27,808 nucleotides of DNA from the NCBI GenBank assembly GCA_016192205.1, contig JACPUP010000049.1:1-27808 (forward strand), given 5' to 3'. A program made the position numbers and the translations under genes. Position 1 is the first letter of the stretch; the number at the start of each line of letters is the position of its first letter. This DNA comes from Candidatus Kerfeldbacteria bacterium (GTDB lineage: Bacteria; Patescibacteriota; Patescibacteriia; SBBC01; JACPUP01). This document shows positions 13,752-21,753 of this stretch, one piece after another. The notes beneath the pieces are model-generated. The model was given only the letters and a program-made list of their open reading frames with translations, was not told the DNA's origin and ran no database searches.

Positions 13752-15971
13752 ATGGCCGCCTTGCGCGTGACGCTGGACAAATTACTCATCTGCGACCCCG
13801 AGCGGTCGAGGAGTACCTGCAACGTCTTCGTTTCTCACGTGGATGACGCTGACCGGGAGCGGCTCGGCCGCGTGTTCATCGTTGCCGAACTCACCCCGGC
13901 CCATCCAGAAAACCAAGAACTCATTCACCTCATCCAGGAGACCATCAACCGCGCGTACTACTCCGTAACCGACCGCGGCGTAGAAACGGCCTTCGAGCAT
14001 GCGCTGGCCGAAGCGAACGCACGGCTGCAAGAACTCGTGCGGGAGGACCAGCGAAACTGGTTGTCAGGACTCGCCCTCTTCGCCGGTGTCGTGAAGGACT
14101 CGTCGTTCGTTTTCACGCAGGTGGGGTCAATCCAGGGGTTCTTACTCCGCGGTACGCGGATCGTTGACCTCCTCCACGGCAGCGCCAGCCCGATCGTCAA
14201 CCCACTGAAAATCTTTTCCTCGGTTGTTTCGGGCCAGCTCGAAGAGCATGATCACGTGGTGGTCGCGACCAGTAGCGTCTTAGACTACTTCTCGCAGGAG
14301 AAGATCCGCCGGACCGTCCAGGCCGCTCCCCCATCGGAGTCAGCCGCGTATTTTGACCAGTTGCTCCGCGACAACCCTAGCAATACGGCCTTTGCCGCGC
14401 TCATCCTGACGTTGGAATCGAGTGCCCAACCGACGACATCGGAATCGATTGCGGCCCGTGTCCAGCCCGGACCACTTCCCCTCGGACAGCCCCGGGCGTC
14501 CATGGACCAGCTCATTGAAAAGGAAGCTGCCACGCGTGAACTGCTCGAACCTTCGTTCTGGCGGTCGATAACGCAACTGGCGAGGCACTCGTACCAGCGA
14601 ACAGAAGACGCGATCCGCACGCGCGTTCTCCGCAAACCAACGCGACGCCGGTTGGCCTCGCCGTGGCGGGAATCCGCAGGAAAGCCGCGATCGATGTTTG
14701 TCAGCATCCTCCTCTGGCTCTGGTCTGTGGTGAAACGGTTGTTCGTACTGCTCTTCATGGTACTGGTCACGGGTGTGAGTGCAGTGCGCCGCCTGTTCAC
14801 GAGGTCGCCGCACCGAGAACCGGGCCGTACCACGGTGGGTGAACAACTCTCAGGCTTGGTCGGCTGGATCCAGCGGATGACTGGCCGCCAACGATTGGTG
14901 TTCATTGGAATGATCGCACTGGTGCTCGCGTTAACCCAGGGGCTCTTGTGGTACGCCGGCCGCGACACGAATGCGCTCTCGGCTGACGAGCGCGCGCAGA
15001 TCGTCGCAACCGTACGGGCGAAGACGGAAGAAATCAATACGGTGCTGTCCTATGGTGACGAGCAAGCCGCTCGACAACTCCTGAATGAAACCGATGGCCT
15101 CATCGCTCAACTCCCGAGCAAGCGCCGCGCCGATCGCGAAATCGTCGACGAACTCACGGCCGGACTCGCAGACGCAAAAGCAAAGACACGGCGGCTCGAA
15201 AAGCCAGTGCTCGTCGAGCATACGACCTTGGCTGGCCTCGGGACGCCAGAGCCGCGACGCGTGGTGCGCGCAGGAACGTCGTTGTACGTCGTCACGAGTA
15301 TCGGGGAAGTCATTGACGTCACGAACGAAGGTGCCCCGCGGATCGTTGGCGCTCCGCTGGATGAATGGGATGTCATCGACGTGGCGCCCGACGGCGACAA
15401 TGTCCTTCTGCTCCAGTCCGATGCGTTAACCCGCTTCACCGTGGAGAGCCAACAGTATTCCGCGCTCACGATCGCACTGCCCGATTCCCCCGGCGGACTG
15501 GTAACCTTTCAGAATCGCCTGTACCTCCTTGACCGCACGGGCGGACAAATCCTTCGCTACCCGCGCACGAGCAGTGGGTACGGCGCAAGTCAACCGTGGC
15601 TGACGGACCCTTCGGTCACGCTCACCGATGCCCGCAGCCTGGCCATCGACGGCGCGATTTACGTCCTTCAAGCTAACGGCACGGTCTTGGAACTCGTCCG
15701 CGGCGAGCAGCAAGATCTCGCGTTCGACCCGATTGATCCACCATTGTCCAGCGCAGCGCTCCTCTGGACGGAGGAGCTGTCGGACTTCCTGTACGTGTTC
15801 AGCCCCGAGACGAATCGGTTAGCCGTCTTCAAGAAGAACGGTGCGCTCAAGGTACAATACGAAGACGCGAGTTTTGGCTCCGCCACCGGCTTCGCCGTTG
15901 ATGAAACGAATGCCGTGGCCTACGTGCTGTCGGGCAACTCGGTCGTCCGCTTCCCCTTGAATCTCCAGTAG
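13752..15971 (+). CDS. PP2C-like domain, two TM helices and C-terminal propeller-like domain
   Basis: 739 residues in three parts. About 1-225 is an alpha/beta domain resembling PPM/PP2C phosphatases (VFIVAEL, a helical segment, GLALFAGVVKDSSFVFTQVGSIQGFLLRG, HDHVVVATSSVLDYFS), but the metal-binding DG motifs are missing, so catalysis is doubtful. Hydrophobic segments at about 317-345 and 381-402 cross the membrane. After a coiled coil (about 405-475) the last 260 residues are strand repeats of NHL/propeller type (NRLYLLDRTGGQILRYPR, GAIYVLQANGTVLELVRG, NAVAYVLSGNSVVRFPL). A signalling or scaffold role across the membrane is inferred. ATG at 13752 lies just after the promoter; there is no Shine-Dalgarno. 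Gene and regulator are divergently paired. Confidence 0.75.
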   Translation: MAALRVTLDKLLICDPERSRSTCNVFVSHVDDADRERLGRVFIVAELTPAHPENQELIHLIQETINRAYYSVTDRGVETAFEHALAEANARLQELVREDQRNWLSGLALFAGVVKDSSFVFTQVGSIQGFLLRGTRIVDLLHGSASPIVNPLKIFSSVVSGQLEEHDHVVVATSSVLDYFSQEKIRRTVQAAPPSESAAYFDQLLRDNPSNTAFAALILTLESSAQPTTSESIAARVQPGPLPLGQPRASMDQLIEKEAATRELLEPSFWRSITQLARHSYQRTEDAIRTRVLRKPTRRRLASPWRESAGKPRSMFVSILLWLWSVVKRLFVLLFMVLVTGVSAVRRLFTRSPHREPGRTTVGEQLSGLVGWIQRMTGRQRLVFIGMIALVLALTQGLLWYAGRDTNALSADERAQIVATVRAKTEEINTVLSYGDEQAARQLLNETDGLIAQLPSKRRADREIVDELTAGLADAKAKTRRLEKPVLVEHTTLAGLGTPEPRRVVRAGTSLYVVTSIGEVIDVTNEGAPRIVGAPLDEWDVIDVAPDGDNVLLLQSDALTRFTVESQQYSALTIALPDSPGGLVTFQNRLYLLDRTGGQILRYPRTSSGYGASQPWLTDPSVTLTDARSLAIDGAIYVLQANGTVLELVRGEQQDLAFDPIDPPLSSAALLWTEELSDFLYVFSPETNRLAVFKKNGALKVQYEDASFGSATGFAVDETNAVAYVLSGNSVVRFPLNLQ

Positions 15972-15976
15972 GAAGG

Positions 15977-16016
15977 AGAAAAACAAAGAGCCCACGGAGG
16001 AAACACCGCAGGCTCT
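15977..16016 (-). terminator. Rho-independent terminator of rplJ-rplL
   Basis: AGAGCC/GGCTCT stem (15987-15992 with 16011-16016), extended inside by CGG/CCG pairs, followed on the minus strand by TTGTTTTT. It lies in the gap between two convergent genes. Confidence 0.85.
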
Positions 16017-16027
16017 GGTGTCGACGA

Positions 16028-16462
16028 TTACTTGAGGGTTACGGTGGCGCCCGCCTCTTCCAGCTTCTTCTTGAGCGCTTCGGCTTCATCCTTGGCGGCG
16101 CCTTCCTTGATGACTTTCGGCGCGCCGTCAACGAGATCCTTGGCGTCCTTCAGGCCTTTGCCGGTCGCCTCGCGGACCACTTTGATGACGGAAATCTTGT
16201 TGCCGCCGGTCGAGGTGAGTTCGACGTTGAACGCTGTCTTCTCTTCGGCCTCCTCGCCACCAGCGCCGGACGGTGCAGCAGCCACCGCAACCGGCGCTGC
16301 GGCTGACACGCCGAATTTGTCCTCAAGGACGTGGACCAGTTCGGCCAGGTCGACGACCGAGAGCTTCTCGATCTCATCCACGACGCCTTTGAACTTTGCC
16401 GGGACCTCGACGGCCTTGTGGTCGTTGGCGGTCGCGGCTTCTTGCTTGTTCTCTTCTGACAT
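16028..16462 (-). CDS. rplL: Ribosomal protein L7/L12 (bL12)
   Basis: 144 residues. The N-terminal dimerisation part (FKGVVDEIEKLSVVDLAELVHVLEDKFGV) is followed by the Ala/Pro/Gly hinge and the C-terminal factor-binding domain (KTAFNVELTSTGGNKISVIKVVREATGKGLKDAKDLVDGAPKVIKEG). It forms the stalk that recruits translation factors. It carries about 20 extra N-terminal residues (MSEENKQEAATANDHKAVEV) compared with usual forms. AGGAG lies close before the ATG. The stop is followed by a strong terminator; the gene follows rplJ by 50 bases. Confidence 0.96.
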   Translation of the reverse strand: MSEENKQEAATANDHKAVEVPAKFKGVVDEIEKLSVVDLAELVHVLEDKFGVSAAAPVAVAAAPSGAGGEEAEEKTAFNVELTSTGGNKISVIKVVREATGKGLKDAKDLVDGAPKVIKEGAAKDEAEALKKKLEEAGATVTLK

Positions 16463-16512
16463 AGACTCCTCGTTGGTTAGTGCGTAGTAAGTGGTAAGGG
16501 GGACGGAGGCGA

Positions 16513-17037
16513 TTATGCTGATTGTTCGGAACGTTTCTGCAAAACGGTCACCAAACCGCGCAGCGGCCCGGCCAACACGGTGACGAGGCCGCGGAGCGGT
16601 CCCGCAATGACCGACACGAGCTGGCCACGCAGCTGATCTTTCCCTGGGAGTTGTGCCAGCGACACGACTTGCTCTTTCGTCAGAAGGTCAGTGCCCAAAA
16701 AACCAGCGCGCAGGTCCAGTGCCTCGTGCTTTTTCGCGAACGCGAATAACAGACGGGCTGGCGCGACCTCGTCGTTTGTGGCAAAGGCCAGTTGGATGCC
16801 TCCCTCAAAGGTACCGTCAGGAAGATCGGCGATCCCAGCCGCCTTCGCAGCCTTGAGAAAGAGCGTCCGCTTGACCACTTTCATGGTGACGCCCTCAATA
16901 CGGAGCATCCGACGCAGTTCGTTGATTTCGTTGACGGTCAATCCTTTGTAGCCGGAAATGACCACACTCTTCATGGACTGAAGCGCGTCCGTGAGCTGCT
17001 TGACGTCGTCGGCTTTCTGCTGCTTGGTCTTCGGCAT
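16513..17037 (-). CDS. rplJ: Ribosomal protein L10 (uL10)
   Basis: 174 residues: MPKTKQQKADDVKQLTDALQSMKSVVISGYKGLTVNEINELRRMLR then VKRTLFLKAA and FATNDEVAPARLLFAFAKK, typical of L10, which anchors L12 dimers to the ribosome. Near the C-terminus the phrase AGPLRGLVTVL occurs twice in immediate succession, a near-exact duplication within the segment that leads into the L12-binding helix. ATG at 17037 has no clear Shine-Dalgarno; a leader with an attenuator hairpin precedes it. Confidence 0.95.
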   Translation of the reverse strand: MPKTKQQKADDVKQLTDALQSMKSVVISGYKGLTVNEINELRRMLRIEGVTMKVVKRTLFLKAAKAAGIADLPDGTFEGGIQLAFATNDEVAPARLLFAFAKKHEALDLRAGFLGTDLLTKEQVVSLAQLPGKDQLRGQLVSVIAGPLRGLVTVLAGPLRGLVTVLQKRSEQSA

Positions 17038-17076
17038 AGGATGAGGGCGTGGGGCGTAGCCTTGGTCTTCGGGTCC

Positions 17077-17110
17077 AAAAAGACTGTGGGCGTGTGAGAC
17101 CACAGACTTT
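17077..17110 (-). terminator. Attenuator-like hairpin in the rplJ leader
   Basis: AAAGTCTGTGG (17100-17110) pairs with CCACAGTCTTT (17079-17089) with one mismatch, followed by T residues. It lies 40 bases before rplJ. In many bacteria L10(L12)4 binds the rplJ leader and controls the operon; this hairpin would be the terminating form. Confidence 0.55.
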
Positions 17111-17197
17111 GGACACGACAGTTTGGTCGGCGCTGTCCTGCGTAAGGGCTTTCGCATTACCCCGAAATTCGGGCCTTACGGTCTGTGGAGTGGCGTG
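17111..17197 (-). ncRNA. Putative L10 leader, structured 5' region
   Basis: The predicted transcript start is near 17197. The segment folds into a stem with CGTAAGG and CCTTACG arms enclosing CCCGAAtTTCGGG, then joins the attenuator. Position and structure suit an L10-binding leader; the consensus was not checked by a covariance model. Confidence 0.45.
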
Positions 17198-17203
17198 TTG
17201 GAG

Positions 17204-17232
17204 AGCTTAGCGCACTCCCGTGCGAACGTCAA
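17204..17232 (-). promoter_or_regulatory. Promoter of rplJ-rplL
   Basis: TTGACG (17227-17232), 17-base spacer, TAAGCT (17204-17209). Confidence 0.65.
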
Positions 17233-17278
17233 ATACGGAGAACGGTGGGGTTGCGATTGCCATCGTGGGCGTCGAAAC

Positions 17279-17350
17279 GGAATGAGGAATGTGGAATCTC
17301 TAGGGTGTGTACCGTTCACCCCATATTCGATATTCCAGCTTCCAGATTCC
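17279..17350. repeat. Inverted pair of heptad arrays 3' of pyrH
   Basis: Left: GGAATGA, GGAATGT, GGAATCT in tandem (17279-17299). Right: ATTCGAT, ATTCCAG, CTTCCAG, ATTCC (17324-17350). The two are inverse to each other, so the RNA can fold; GGGTG/CACCC lies inside. It follows the stop of pyrH, where no T-run terminator is seen. Confidence 0.75.
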
Positions 17351-17358
17351 TTGCCGAC

Positions 17359-18069
17359 TTACCCGCGGATCACTGTTCCGCGGAATGGCCTGCCGTCCAG
17401 TGCGCGCTTGACATTCTTGAGGTTGCGACCGTTGAGCACAACAACCTGCACGCCCGCCGCTGCAGCGAGGCGGCTCGCAACTGGATCAAAGGGCGTTTGT
17501 AAACCTGGGGTGACCCGTCGAGGAATGAGCTTCCAATACGCTGGCCACCGGAGGAATCGAAGCGGCTTCGCGTCGCTGAACCGCTTCGGGTCCTTCGTGT
17601 ACACGTAGTTGATGTTCGTAAGGTTGAAAAGTGTTGCTGCATGGAAGTGCATGGCCAGTCGCACCGCCCCCGTATCGGTCGAACGCCCGGGACGCGACGG
17701 TACGAACATTGTGATGGGAGCGCGCAGCCGGGCGGGCGGGCGCGCCGCCGGGTAAAGCCGCGGGTCAGCCAGGCGGCCGAGCGCTTTTTGGACGACGAGC
17801 GAATTGACGTTCACTGCGCCAATGCCGATCCAATGAAGGTCGGTCTCGCTTCGCACCCCAGCCGCCCGGGCAGCAGTCTGGAGTTCGCGAGCGAGCGCGC
17901 CACCGCCGATGGCGATGAGGAACCGATAGCCGCGTCGCACCTCAGCTGCCATCAGTGCGCGCAAACGCTTGAGATATAACACGTCAATGCCGTCCGGCGC
18001 CACGATGGAACCCCCAATCGAGAGGGTCATGAGACGATCGCGGCGCACTTTCCCCAATGCGACATTCAT
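17359..18069 (-). CDS. pyrH: UMP kinase-like amino acid kinase
   Basis: 236 residues. MTLSIGGSIVAPDGIDVLYLKRL gives the Gly-Gly-Ser phosphate loop, FLIAIGGGALAR the second glycine motif, followed by IGAVNVNSLVVQKAL, GRSTDTGAVRLAMHF, the NLTNINYVYTKDPKRF segment and a C-terminal FDPVASRLAAAAGVQVVVLNGRNLKNVKRAL. This pattern is closest to archaeal-type UMP kinase. It phosphorylates UMP to UDP with ATP. The start at 18069 follows mltG by 12 bases; a second ATG at 18030 is possible. Last gene of the pcm operon. Confidence 0.85.
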   Translation of the reverse strand: MNVALGKVRRDRLMTLSIGGSIVAPDGIDVLYLKRLRALMAAEVRRGYRFLIAIGGGALARELQTAARAAGVRSETDLHWIGIGAVNVNSLVVQKALGRLADPRLYPAARPPARLRAPITMFVPSRPGRSTDTGAVRLAMHFHAATLFNLTNINYVYTKDPKRFSDAKPLRFLRWPAYWKLIPRRVTPGLQTPFDPVASRLAAAAGVQVVVLNGRNLKNVKRALDGRPFRGTVIRG

Positions 18070-18081
18070 GGTTCTTGCCCG

Positions 18082-19098
18082 TTACCGTAGGTAGCGGTTC
18101 TTATTCGCGACGTGCTCGTCAAAGGTCTTGGCGAAATGTGTCACGCCATCGCGGCCCGAGAGAAAGTACCAGTACCCATGGGGCTCTGGGTTGGCGACAG
18201 CGTGCAAGCTGTCGAGTCCAGGATTACCAATCGGCCCCGGCGGCAAACCCGTATGCTGATACGTGTTATACGGCGACGCGATGGCGAGGTCCTGATTCGT
18301 CACAGCCGGCAGTCCTTTGCCAGTGAGAAAGTTCACGGTCGAATCTGCCTCGAGCTGCATCCCGGCCTCAAGGCGACGGAGGAAAATGTCTGCCACTTTC
18401 CGACGATCCGCCGTCCCCGGCACTTCCAACTCAACGATGGAGGCCAACGTCACGGCTTCGTGCACAGTCAAACCCTGGGCCGCGAAACCCTGCCGGAGTT
18501 CATCCGTCACCCGCTGATCGAAATTGTCCAGCAGCTTTTCGACAACCGCTGCCGGCGTCGAGTTCGGGACCAACCGGTAGGTATCGGGGAACAAGTACCC
18601 CTCGAGCCCTTGATCGAGTGGTTTCCCCGCCAAGAACCCGTAGGATTTTCCCGGCAGCAACAGGCGCGAATCGGTCAAAGCCACCGCGGCCAGGAATGCG
18701 CCCAGGTCAACAATGTCCCGTTGCGCTAACCGCGTGGCCATTTGCGTACTCGTCCACCCTTCGACCAGGAGGATGGGAACGTCATCAGCGCCGCCGGCTT
18801 CGAGCCTGCGGATGGCGTCGAGGACGCTCAAGTTGGGCGCGAGTTCATAGGCGCCGGCCTTGAGCGCGGACGAAGAACCGCGGAGCCAGACGAGCGTGCG
18901 GAAGAGCATTGCCGATCGGATGAGGCCAGCGGTTTTCAACGATGCGGCAATCTGCTTCACGCCTTCCCCATCGTTGACCACGTGGGTGGCAAGCTCGGAC
19001 ACGTTCGTATTGGGCGGAAGAGAAAAGTTCCACACAAAACCGCCGGCCAAGAGAACGAGGATGAGGAGGAGGATGAGTACGGTCCAGCGAACGGGCAT
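18082..19098 (-). CDS. mltG: Endolytic murein transglycosylase MltG
   Basis: 338 residues: one N-terminal TM helix (about 6-24), then the YceG/MltG domain. Key motifs: EGYLFPDTY at 166-174, ASIVE with the catalytic Glu223, ADSTVNF, SPYNTYQHTGLPPGPIGNPG and the C-terminal THFAKTFDEHVANKNRYLR. It cuts nascent glycan strands at the outer face of the membrane and sets strand length. It follows the guanylyltransferase gene by 3 bases. Confidence 0.95.
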   Translation of the reverse strand: MPVRWTVLILLLILVLLAGGFVWNFSLPPNTNVSELATHVVNDGEGVKQIAASLKTAGLIRSAMLFRTLVWLRGSSSALKAGAYELAPNLSVLDAIRRLEAGGADDVPILLVEGWTSTQMATRLAQRDIVDLGAFLAAVALTDSRLLLPGKSYGFLAGKPLDQGLEGYLFPDTYRLVPNSTPAAVVEKLLDNFDQRVTDELRQGFAAQGLTVHEAVTLASIVELEVPGTADRRKVADIFLRRLEAGMQLEADSTVNFLTGKGLPAVTNQDLAIASPYNTYQHTGLPPGPIGNPGLDSLHAVANPEPHGYWYFLSGRDGVTHFAKTFDEHVANKNRYLR

Positions 19099-19101
19099 AC
19101 C

Positions 19102-20190
19102 CTAGAGCAACCTCCGGGAGCCGCGGCGGGCGAGCTCGTCAACCATCTCTTTGACGCGCGGACTGGCCGCGTGCGTCGTCACGAGGAGCGCGTCTGGCGT
19201 GTCGACCACGATCAGGTCTCTGACGCCAAGGAGTGCGATCAAGCGGCTGGAGCCAAATGCCAAGGACCGATCACTGTCAATGGCAACGACGCGGCCGCGG
19301 AGCGCGTTGCCGACCCCGCCCGTGCGCAACTTGTGAATGAGGAACCACTTGCCCGTATCGGACCACTGAAAATCTCCGCACGCCGCGAGCACGCGCGGCG
19401 CAACGGCAGTCACGAGCTGCTCGATAGACAACGACGGCAGCCGCGGGTACTCACGGGCCAGGACCGTTGCACGCTGGCGCGTCGGCCAGGCTTGGCGAAT
19501 GCGGGCGAAGCGTGGCCACAGGTGCGGGTGGTAGGCCTCGAGGATGTCGATGACCGTCGAGAGCCGCCACAGGTACTGACCCGTATGCGCCACGTAGTGA
19601 GCGGCGTTCGCAACCCGCGTCAACAGCGCACCAGTTGGTTTCTCGACCCAGCGCAGCACCGGCCGGAGCGAATACGATCCAACGCGATGAACAGGACGAC
19701 CAACCTGCATATACGACAGTCCGGGATCAGGATCACTCACCCGGTCACCGACTGCAACGACGGCACCGGCGCCGCGACGTAGCGCGGCCGCTGCGCGGTT
19801 GAGGACGGACCGGTAGGCCGCCGCCCGCGGGAACACGTCGTCGCAGGTCACGCTCGCAACAACGGGGTCCTCCCGGCCGAATCGCGTTTGCAACACGACC
19901 GACTCAAGACCGACTGCCGGTCCGGTGTTCCGGCTGACCGGCTCACCGATGATATTTTCACGGGGGAGGCGCGGAAAGAGCGAACGCACGCGCGACACGA
20001 ACGGTGCGGCGACGGTGAGGAAGAGCCGGCGCGGACTGGCGACCAGCGGCCGGTACCGTTCATAGGCGTCAACAATCAATGGGTGCTCGGACACCAAGGG
20101 CCAGAACTGCTTCGGCTTCCGGCGCCGCGACATGGGCCACAGCCGCGTGCCCAGGCCGCCCGCGCGAATAACGACAACGAGTTTAGTCAT
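19102..20190 (-). CDS. Mannose-1-phosphate guanylyltransferase
   Basis: 362 residues. RAGGLGTRLWPMSRRRKPKQFWPL at 9-32 is the nucleotidyl transferase signature, with the GGxGTRLWP and PKQF elements. It continues with the family's NIIGEPVSRNTGPAVGL, FPRAAAYRSVL, YMQVGRPV, VEKPT and DFQWSDTGKW. It makes GDP-mannose (or a related NDP-sugar) from sugar 1-phosphate and GTP, for surface glycans. It lacks the isomerase domain of longer ManC forms. ATG at 20190 overlaps the ASCH gene by 8 bases. Confidence 0.88.
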   Translation of the reverse strand: MTKLVVVIRAGGLGTRLWPMSRRRKPKQFWPLVSEHPLIVDAYERYRPLVASPRRLFLTVAAPFVSRVRSLFPRLPRENIIGEPVSRNTGPAVGLESVVLQTRFGREDPVVASVTCDDVFPRAAAYRSVLNRAAAALRRGAGAVVAVGDRVSDPDPGLSYMQVGRPVHRVGSYSLRPVLRWVEKPTGALLTRVANAAHYVAHTGQYLWRLSTVIDILEAYHPHLWPRFARIRQAWPTRQRATVLAREYPRLPSLSIEQLVTAVAPRVLAACGDFQWSDTGKWFLIHKLRTGGVGNALRGRVVAIDSDRSLAFGSSRLIALLGVRDLIVVDTPDALLVTTHAASPRVKEMVDELARRGSRRLL

Positions 20191-20455
20191 CAAGCCAGAT
20201 GAGGTAGTGGCCGTACTTCTTGATGTCCGCAACGGGGTTCCACTTGGCCAAGTTGAATTTGAGCACCAAGCCAACCTTCCGTTCGATCGTCCGCCCCGTG
20301 TACTGCCGCTGCTTCGGATCCCACTCTTCGAGCACGAGCACGTCCCCCTGGCGCAACTTGAAATCTGCCAACCGAAGCTCGATGTTCTTCCGCTTCGATT
20401 TGAGCAGGTGGAATTCCTCTGGCCAGGTTTTCTTGTGAATGCGGCGTCGTTTCAT
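20183..20455 (-). CDS. ASCH/DUF3850-type PUA-like protein
   Basis: 90 residues: MKRRRIHKKTWPEEFHLLKSKRKNIELRLADFKLRQGDVLVLEEWDP, then YTGRTIERKVGLVLKFN and YLIWLDD. The order of motifs (WPE-F, K-x-x-ElR, x-QGDxLvL-EWDP, YTGR) fits DUF3850 of the ASCH superfamily, small PUA-like folds thought to bind RNA or modified nucleotides. The true role is unknown. It is inside the operon: ATG overlaps the pcm stop (ATGA) and its end overlaps the next gene. Confidence 0.8.
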   Translation of the reverse strand: MKRRRIHKKTWPEEFHLLKSKRKNIELRLADFKLRQGDVLVLEEWDPKQRQYTGRTIERKVGLVLKFNLAKWNPVADIKKYGHYLIWLDD

Positions 20456-21096
20456 GCGGGTGAAGATTCGTGATCCGAGACCAAGGGGACAAATTGGAAG
20501 TCGGGATAGCGTCGCTCGGTGAATTGTTCAGGATCCTTGCGCGTCACGAGCACGAGCGTCTGGGTCCACTCCCCGACCGGGATGATGAGTCGCCCCCCGA
20601 CCGCGAGCTGCTCTTTGAGCGGTTCGGGGACCGCCCGCGGTGCTGCGGCGGCCACGTGAATGCGCTGGAAGGGTGCGGCCGCCGGCCAGCCGCGGCTCCC
20701 GTCGCCGGTGGCAAACGTCACGTTCCGTAAACCGGCGCGCAGCACGTTTCGCTCACCGAACGCGCGCAACGCCGGAATGCGTTCGATAGCGTACACGTGT
20801 CCGCGCGGCCCGACGAGATCTGCCAGCAGCGCCGTTGCCCAACCCGAGCCTGAACCGACATCGAGCACAGCGTCACCGGGCTGCGGCTGCAGCGCCTCGA
20901 GCATGAACGCGACCGTCCAAGGTTGTGAAATGGTCTGCGCGTGGCCAATCGGTAACGGGATATTGAGGGCGGCTGCGTCGCGAACTGATGCCGGGATGAA
21001 GGCCGCGCGGTCGATTCGCTCGAAGGCAGCGATGAGCGGTGACGTCCGCAAAACGCCTGATTGCAGGAGTTCACGAAGGTATCCGCCTTCAGCCAC
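20452..21096 (-). CDS. pcm: Protein-L-isoaspartate O-methyltransferase
   Basis: 214 residues from GTG 21096. SAM motif VLDVGSGSGWATALLADLVG, plus PLPIGHAQTISQPWTVAFMLEAL, YAIERIPAL, NVTFATGDGSRGWPAAAPFQRIHVAAAAP and GGRLIIPVG are all characteristic. It repairs isoaspartyl residues in damaged proteins. Start choice: AAGGAGGT lies 8 bases before GTG 21096, while the ATG at 21120 coincides with the predicted transcription start (~21119). First gene of a five-gene operon to pyrH. Confidence 0.9.
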   Translation of the reverse strand: MAEGGYLRELLQSGVLRTSPLIAAFERIDRAAFIPASVRDAAALNIPLPIGHAQTISQPWTVAFMLEALQPQPGDAVLDVGSGSGWATALLADLVGPRGHVYAIERIPALRAFGERNVLRAGLRNVTFATGDGSRGWPAAAPFQRIHVAAAAPRAVPEPLKEQLAVGGRLIIPVGEWTQTLVLVTRKDPEQFTERRYPDFQFVPLVSDHESSPA

Positions 21097-21125
21097 ACGC
21101 ACCGACCTCCTTCCACGCATTCACT

Positions 21126-21154
21126 ACCATACCAGAGCGGCAACGCGCTGCCAA
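21126..21154 (-). promoter_or_regulatory. Promoter of the pcm-pyrH operon
   Basis: TTGGCA (21149-21154), 17-base spacer, TATGGT (21126-21131). Confidence 0.7.
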
Positions 21155-21157
21155 GAA

Positions 21158-21186
21158 TTGCGCAACCGTCGCCGGAACGGTACGCT
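21158..21186 (+). promoter_or_regulatory. Promoter of the CAP-domain gene
   Basis: TTGCGC (21158-21163), 17-base spacer, TACGCT (21181-21186). The ATG (21193) begins 7 bases after the -10, so the transcript would be leaderless. Confidence 0.6.
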
Positions 21187-21192
21187 TTCCCC

Positions 21193-21753
21193 ATGCGGTG
21201 GCTTCTCATTGTTCTCGGCCTCCTCGCAACGGTCCCGGCTGGCGCGGCTACAACCTCGACGGATATCGTGGACACCATCAACCTCGCCCGAAGCGGCGAG
21301 GGTCAGCCGGCGTTGACCGAGGACACAGGTCTGGCAGAGGTGGCGGCGATGCGATTGGCCGATGTGACGGATCGGGGCAGTGCGCTGCATGAACCAGGCG
21401 ATGAGGAAGCGCTGTCAGCCGCCGCGAGTGCCGCCGGTGTTGACGCGGCGTTCCTGGGAGAAAATATCAGCAGCGGCTTAGTCGACGCCAATGCCATCGT
21501 CAATGCGTGGCTGGGGTCGACCAGCCACCGCCGCAACGTCCTCGACGCGGCCTTTTCCCGCATGGGCGTTGCCACTGCCTTTGCCAGACTCGACGGACGA
21601 CCAACCTTTGTGGTCGTCGCGGTCTTCGCCGGTGCTGCTCCTGGGTCAACTCCCGCACCCGAACGTTCACCATCGACAACCGTCCGCGCCCTGCTCGCAG
21701 GGGCTAGCACGGTCATGGTCCTCATCATTGTCGTCGTTATCGTTCGACGATGA
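21193..21753 (+). CDS. CAP-domain (SCP/PR1) protein, secreted and membrane-tethered
   Basis: 186 residues. Signal peptide MRWLLIVLGLLATVPAGAA, then a CAP domain: DIVDTINLARSGEGQPALTEDTGLAEVAAMR, GENISSGLVDANAIVNAWLGSTSHRRNVLDAAFSRMGV. The Glu of GEN and the His of SHR match the usual CAP cavity residues; the first conserved His may be the one in ALHEPG. A Pro/Ser linker and a C-terminal TM helix (ALLAGASTVMVLIIVVVIV) end the protein. It faces outward; function in bacteria is mostly unknown. Its last 17 bases overlap convergent uppP. Confidence 0.85.
   Translation: MRWLLIVLGLLATVPAGAATTSTDIVDTINLARSGEGQPALTEDTGLAEVAAMRLADVTDRGSALHEPGDEEALSAAASAAGVDAAFLGENISSGLVDANAIVNAWLGSTSHRRNVLDAAFSRMGVATAFARLDGRPTFVVVAVFAGAAPGSTPAPERSPSTTVRALLAGASTVMVLIIVVVIVRR

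Noticed and set aside
21097..21120. ATG at 21120 as the start of pcm
   Set aside because: It coincides with the predicted transcription start, and a full AAGGAGGT lies inside the would-be coding region 8 bases before GTG 21096.
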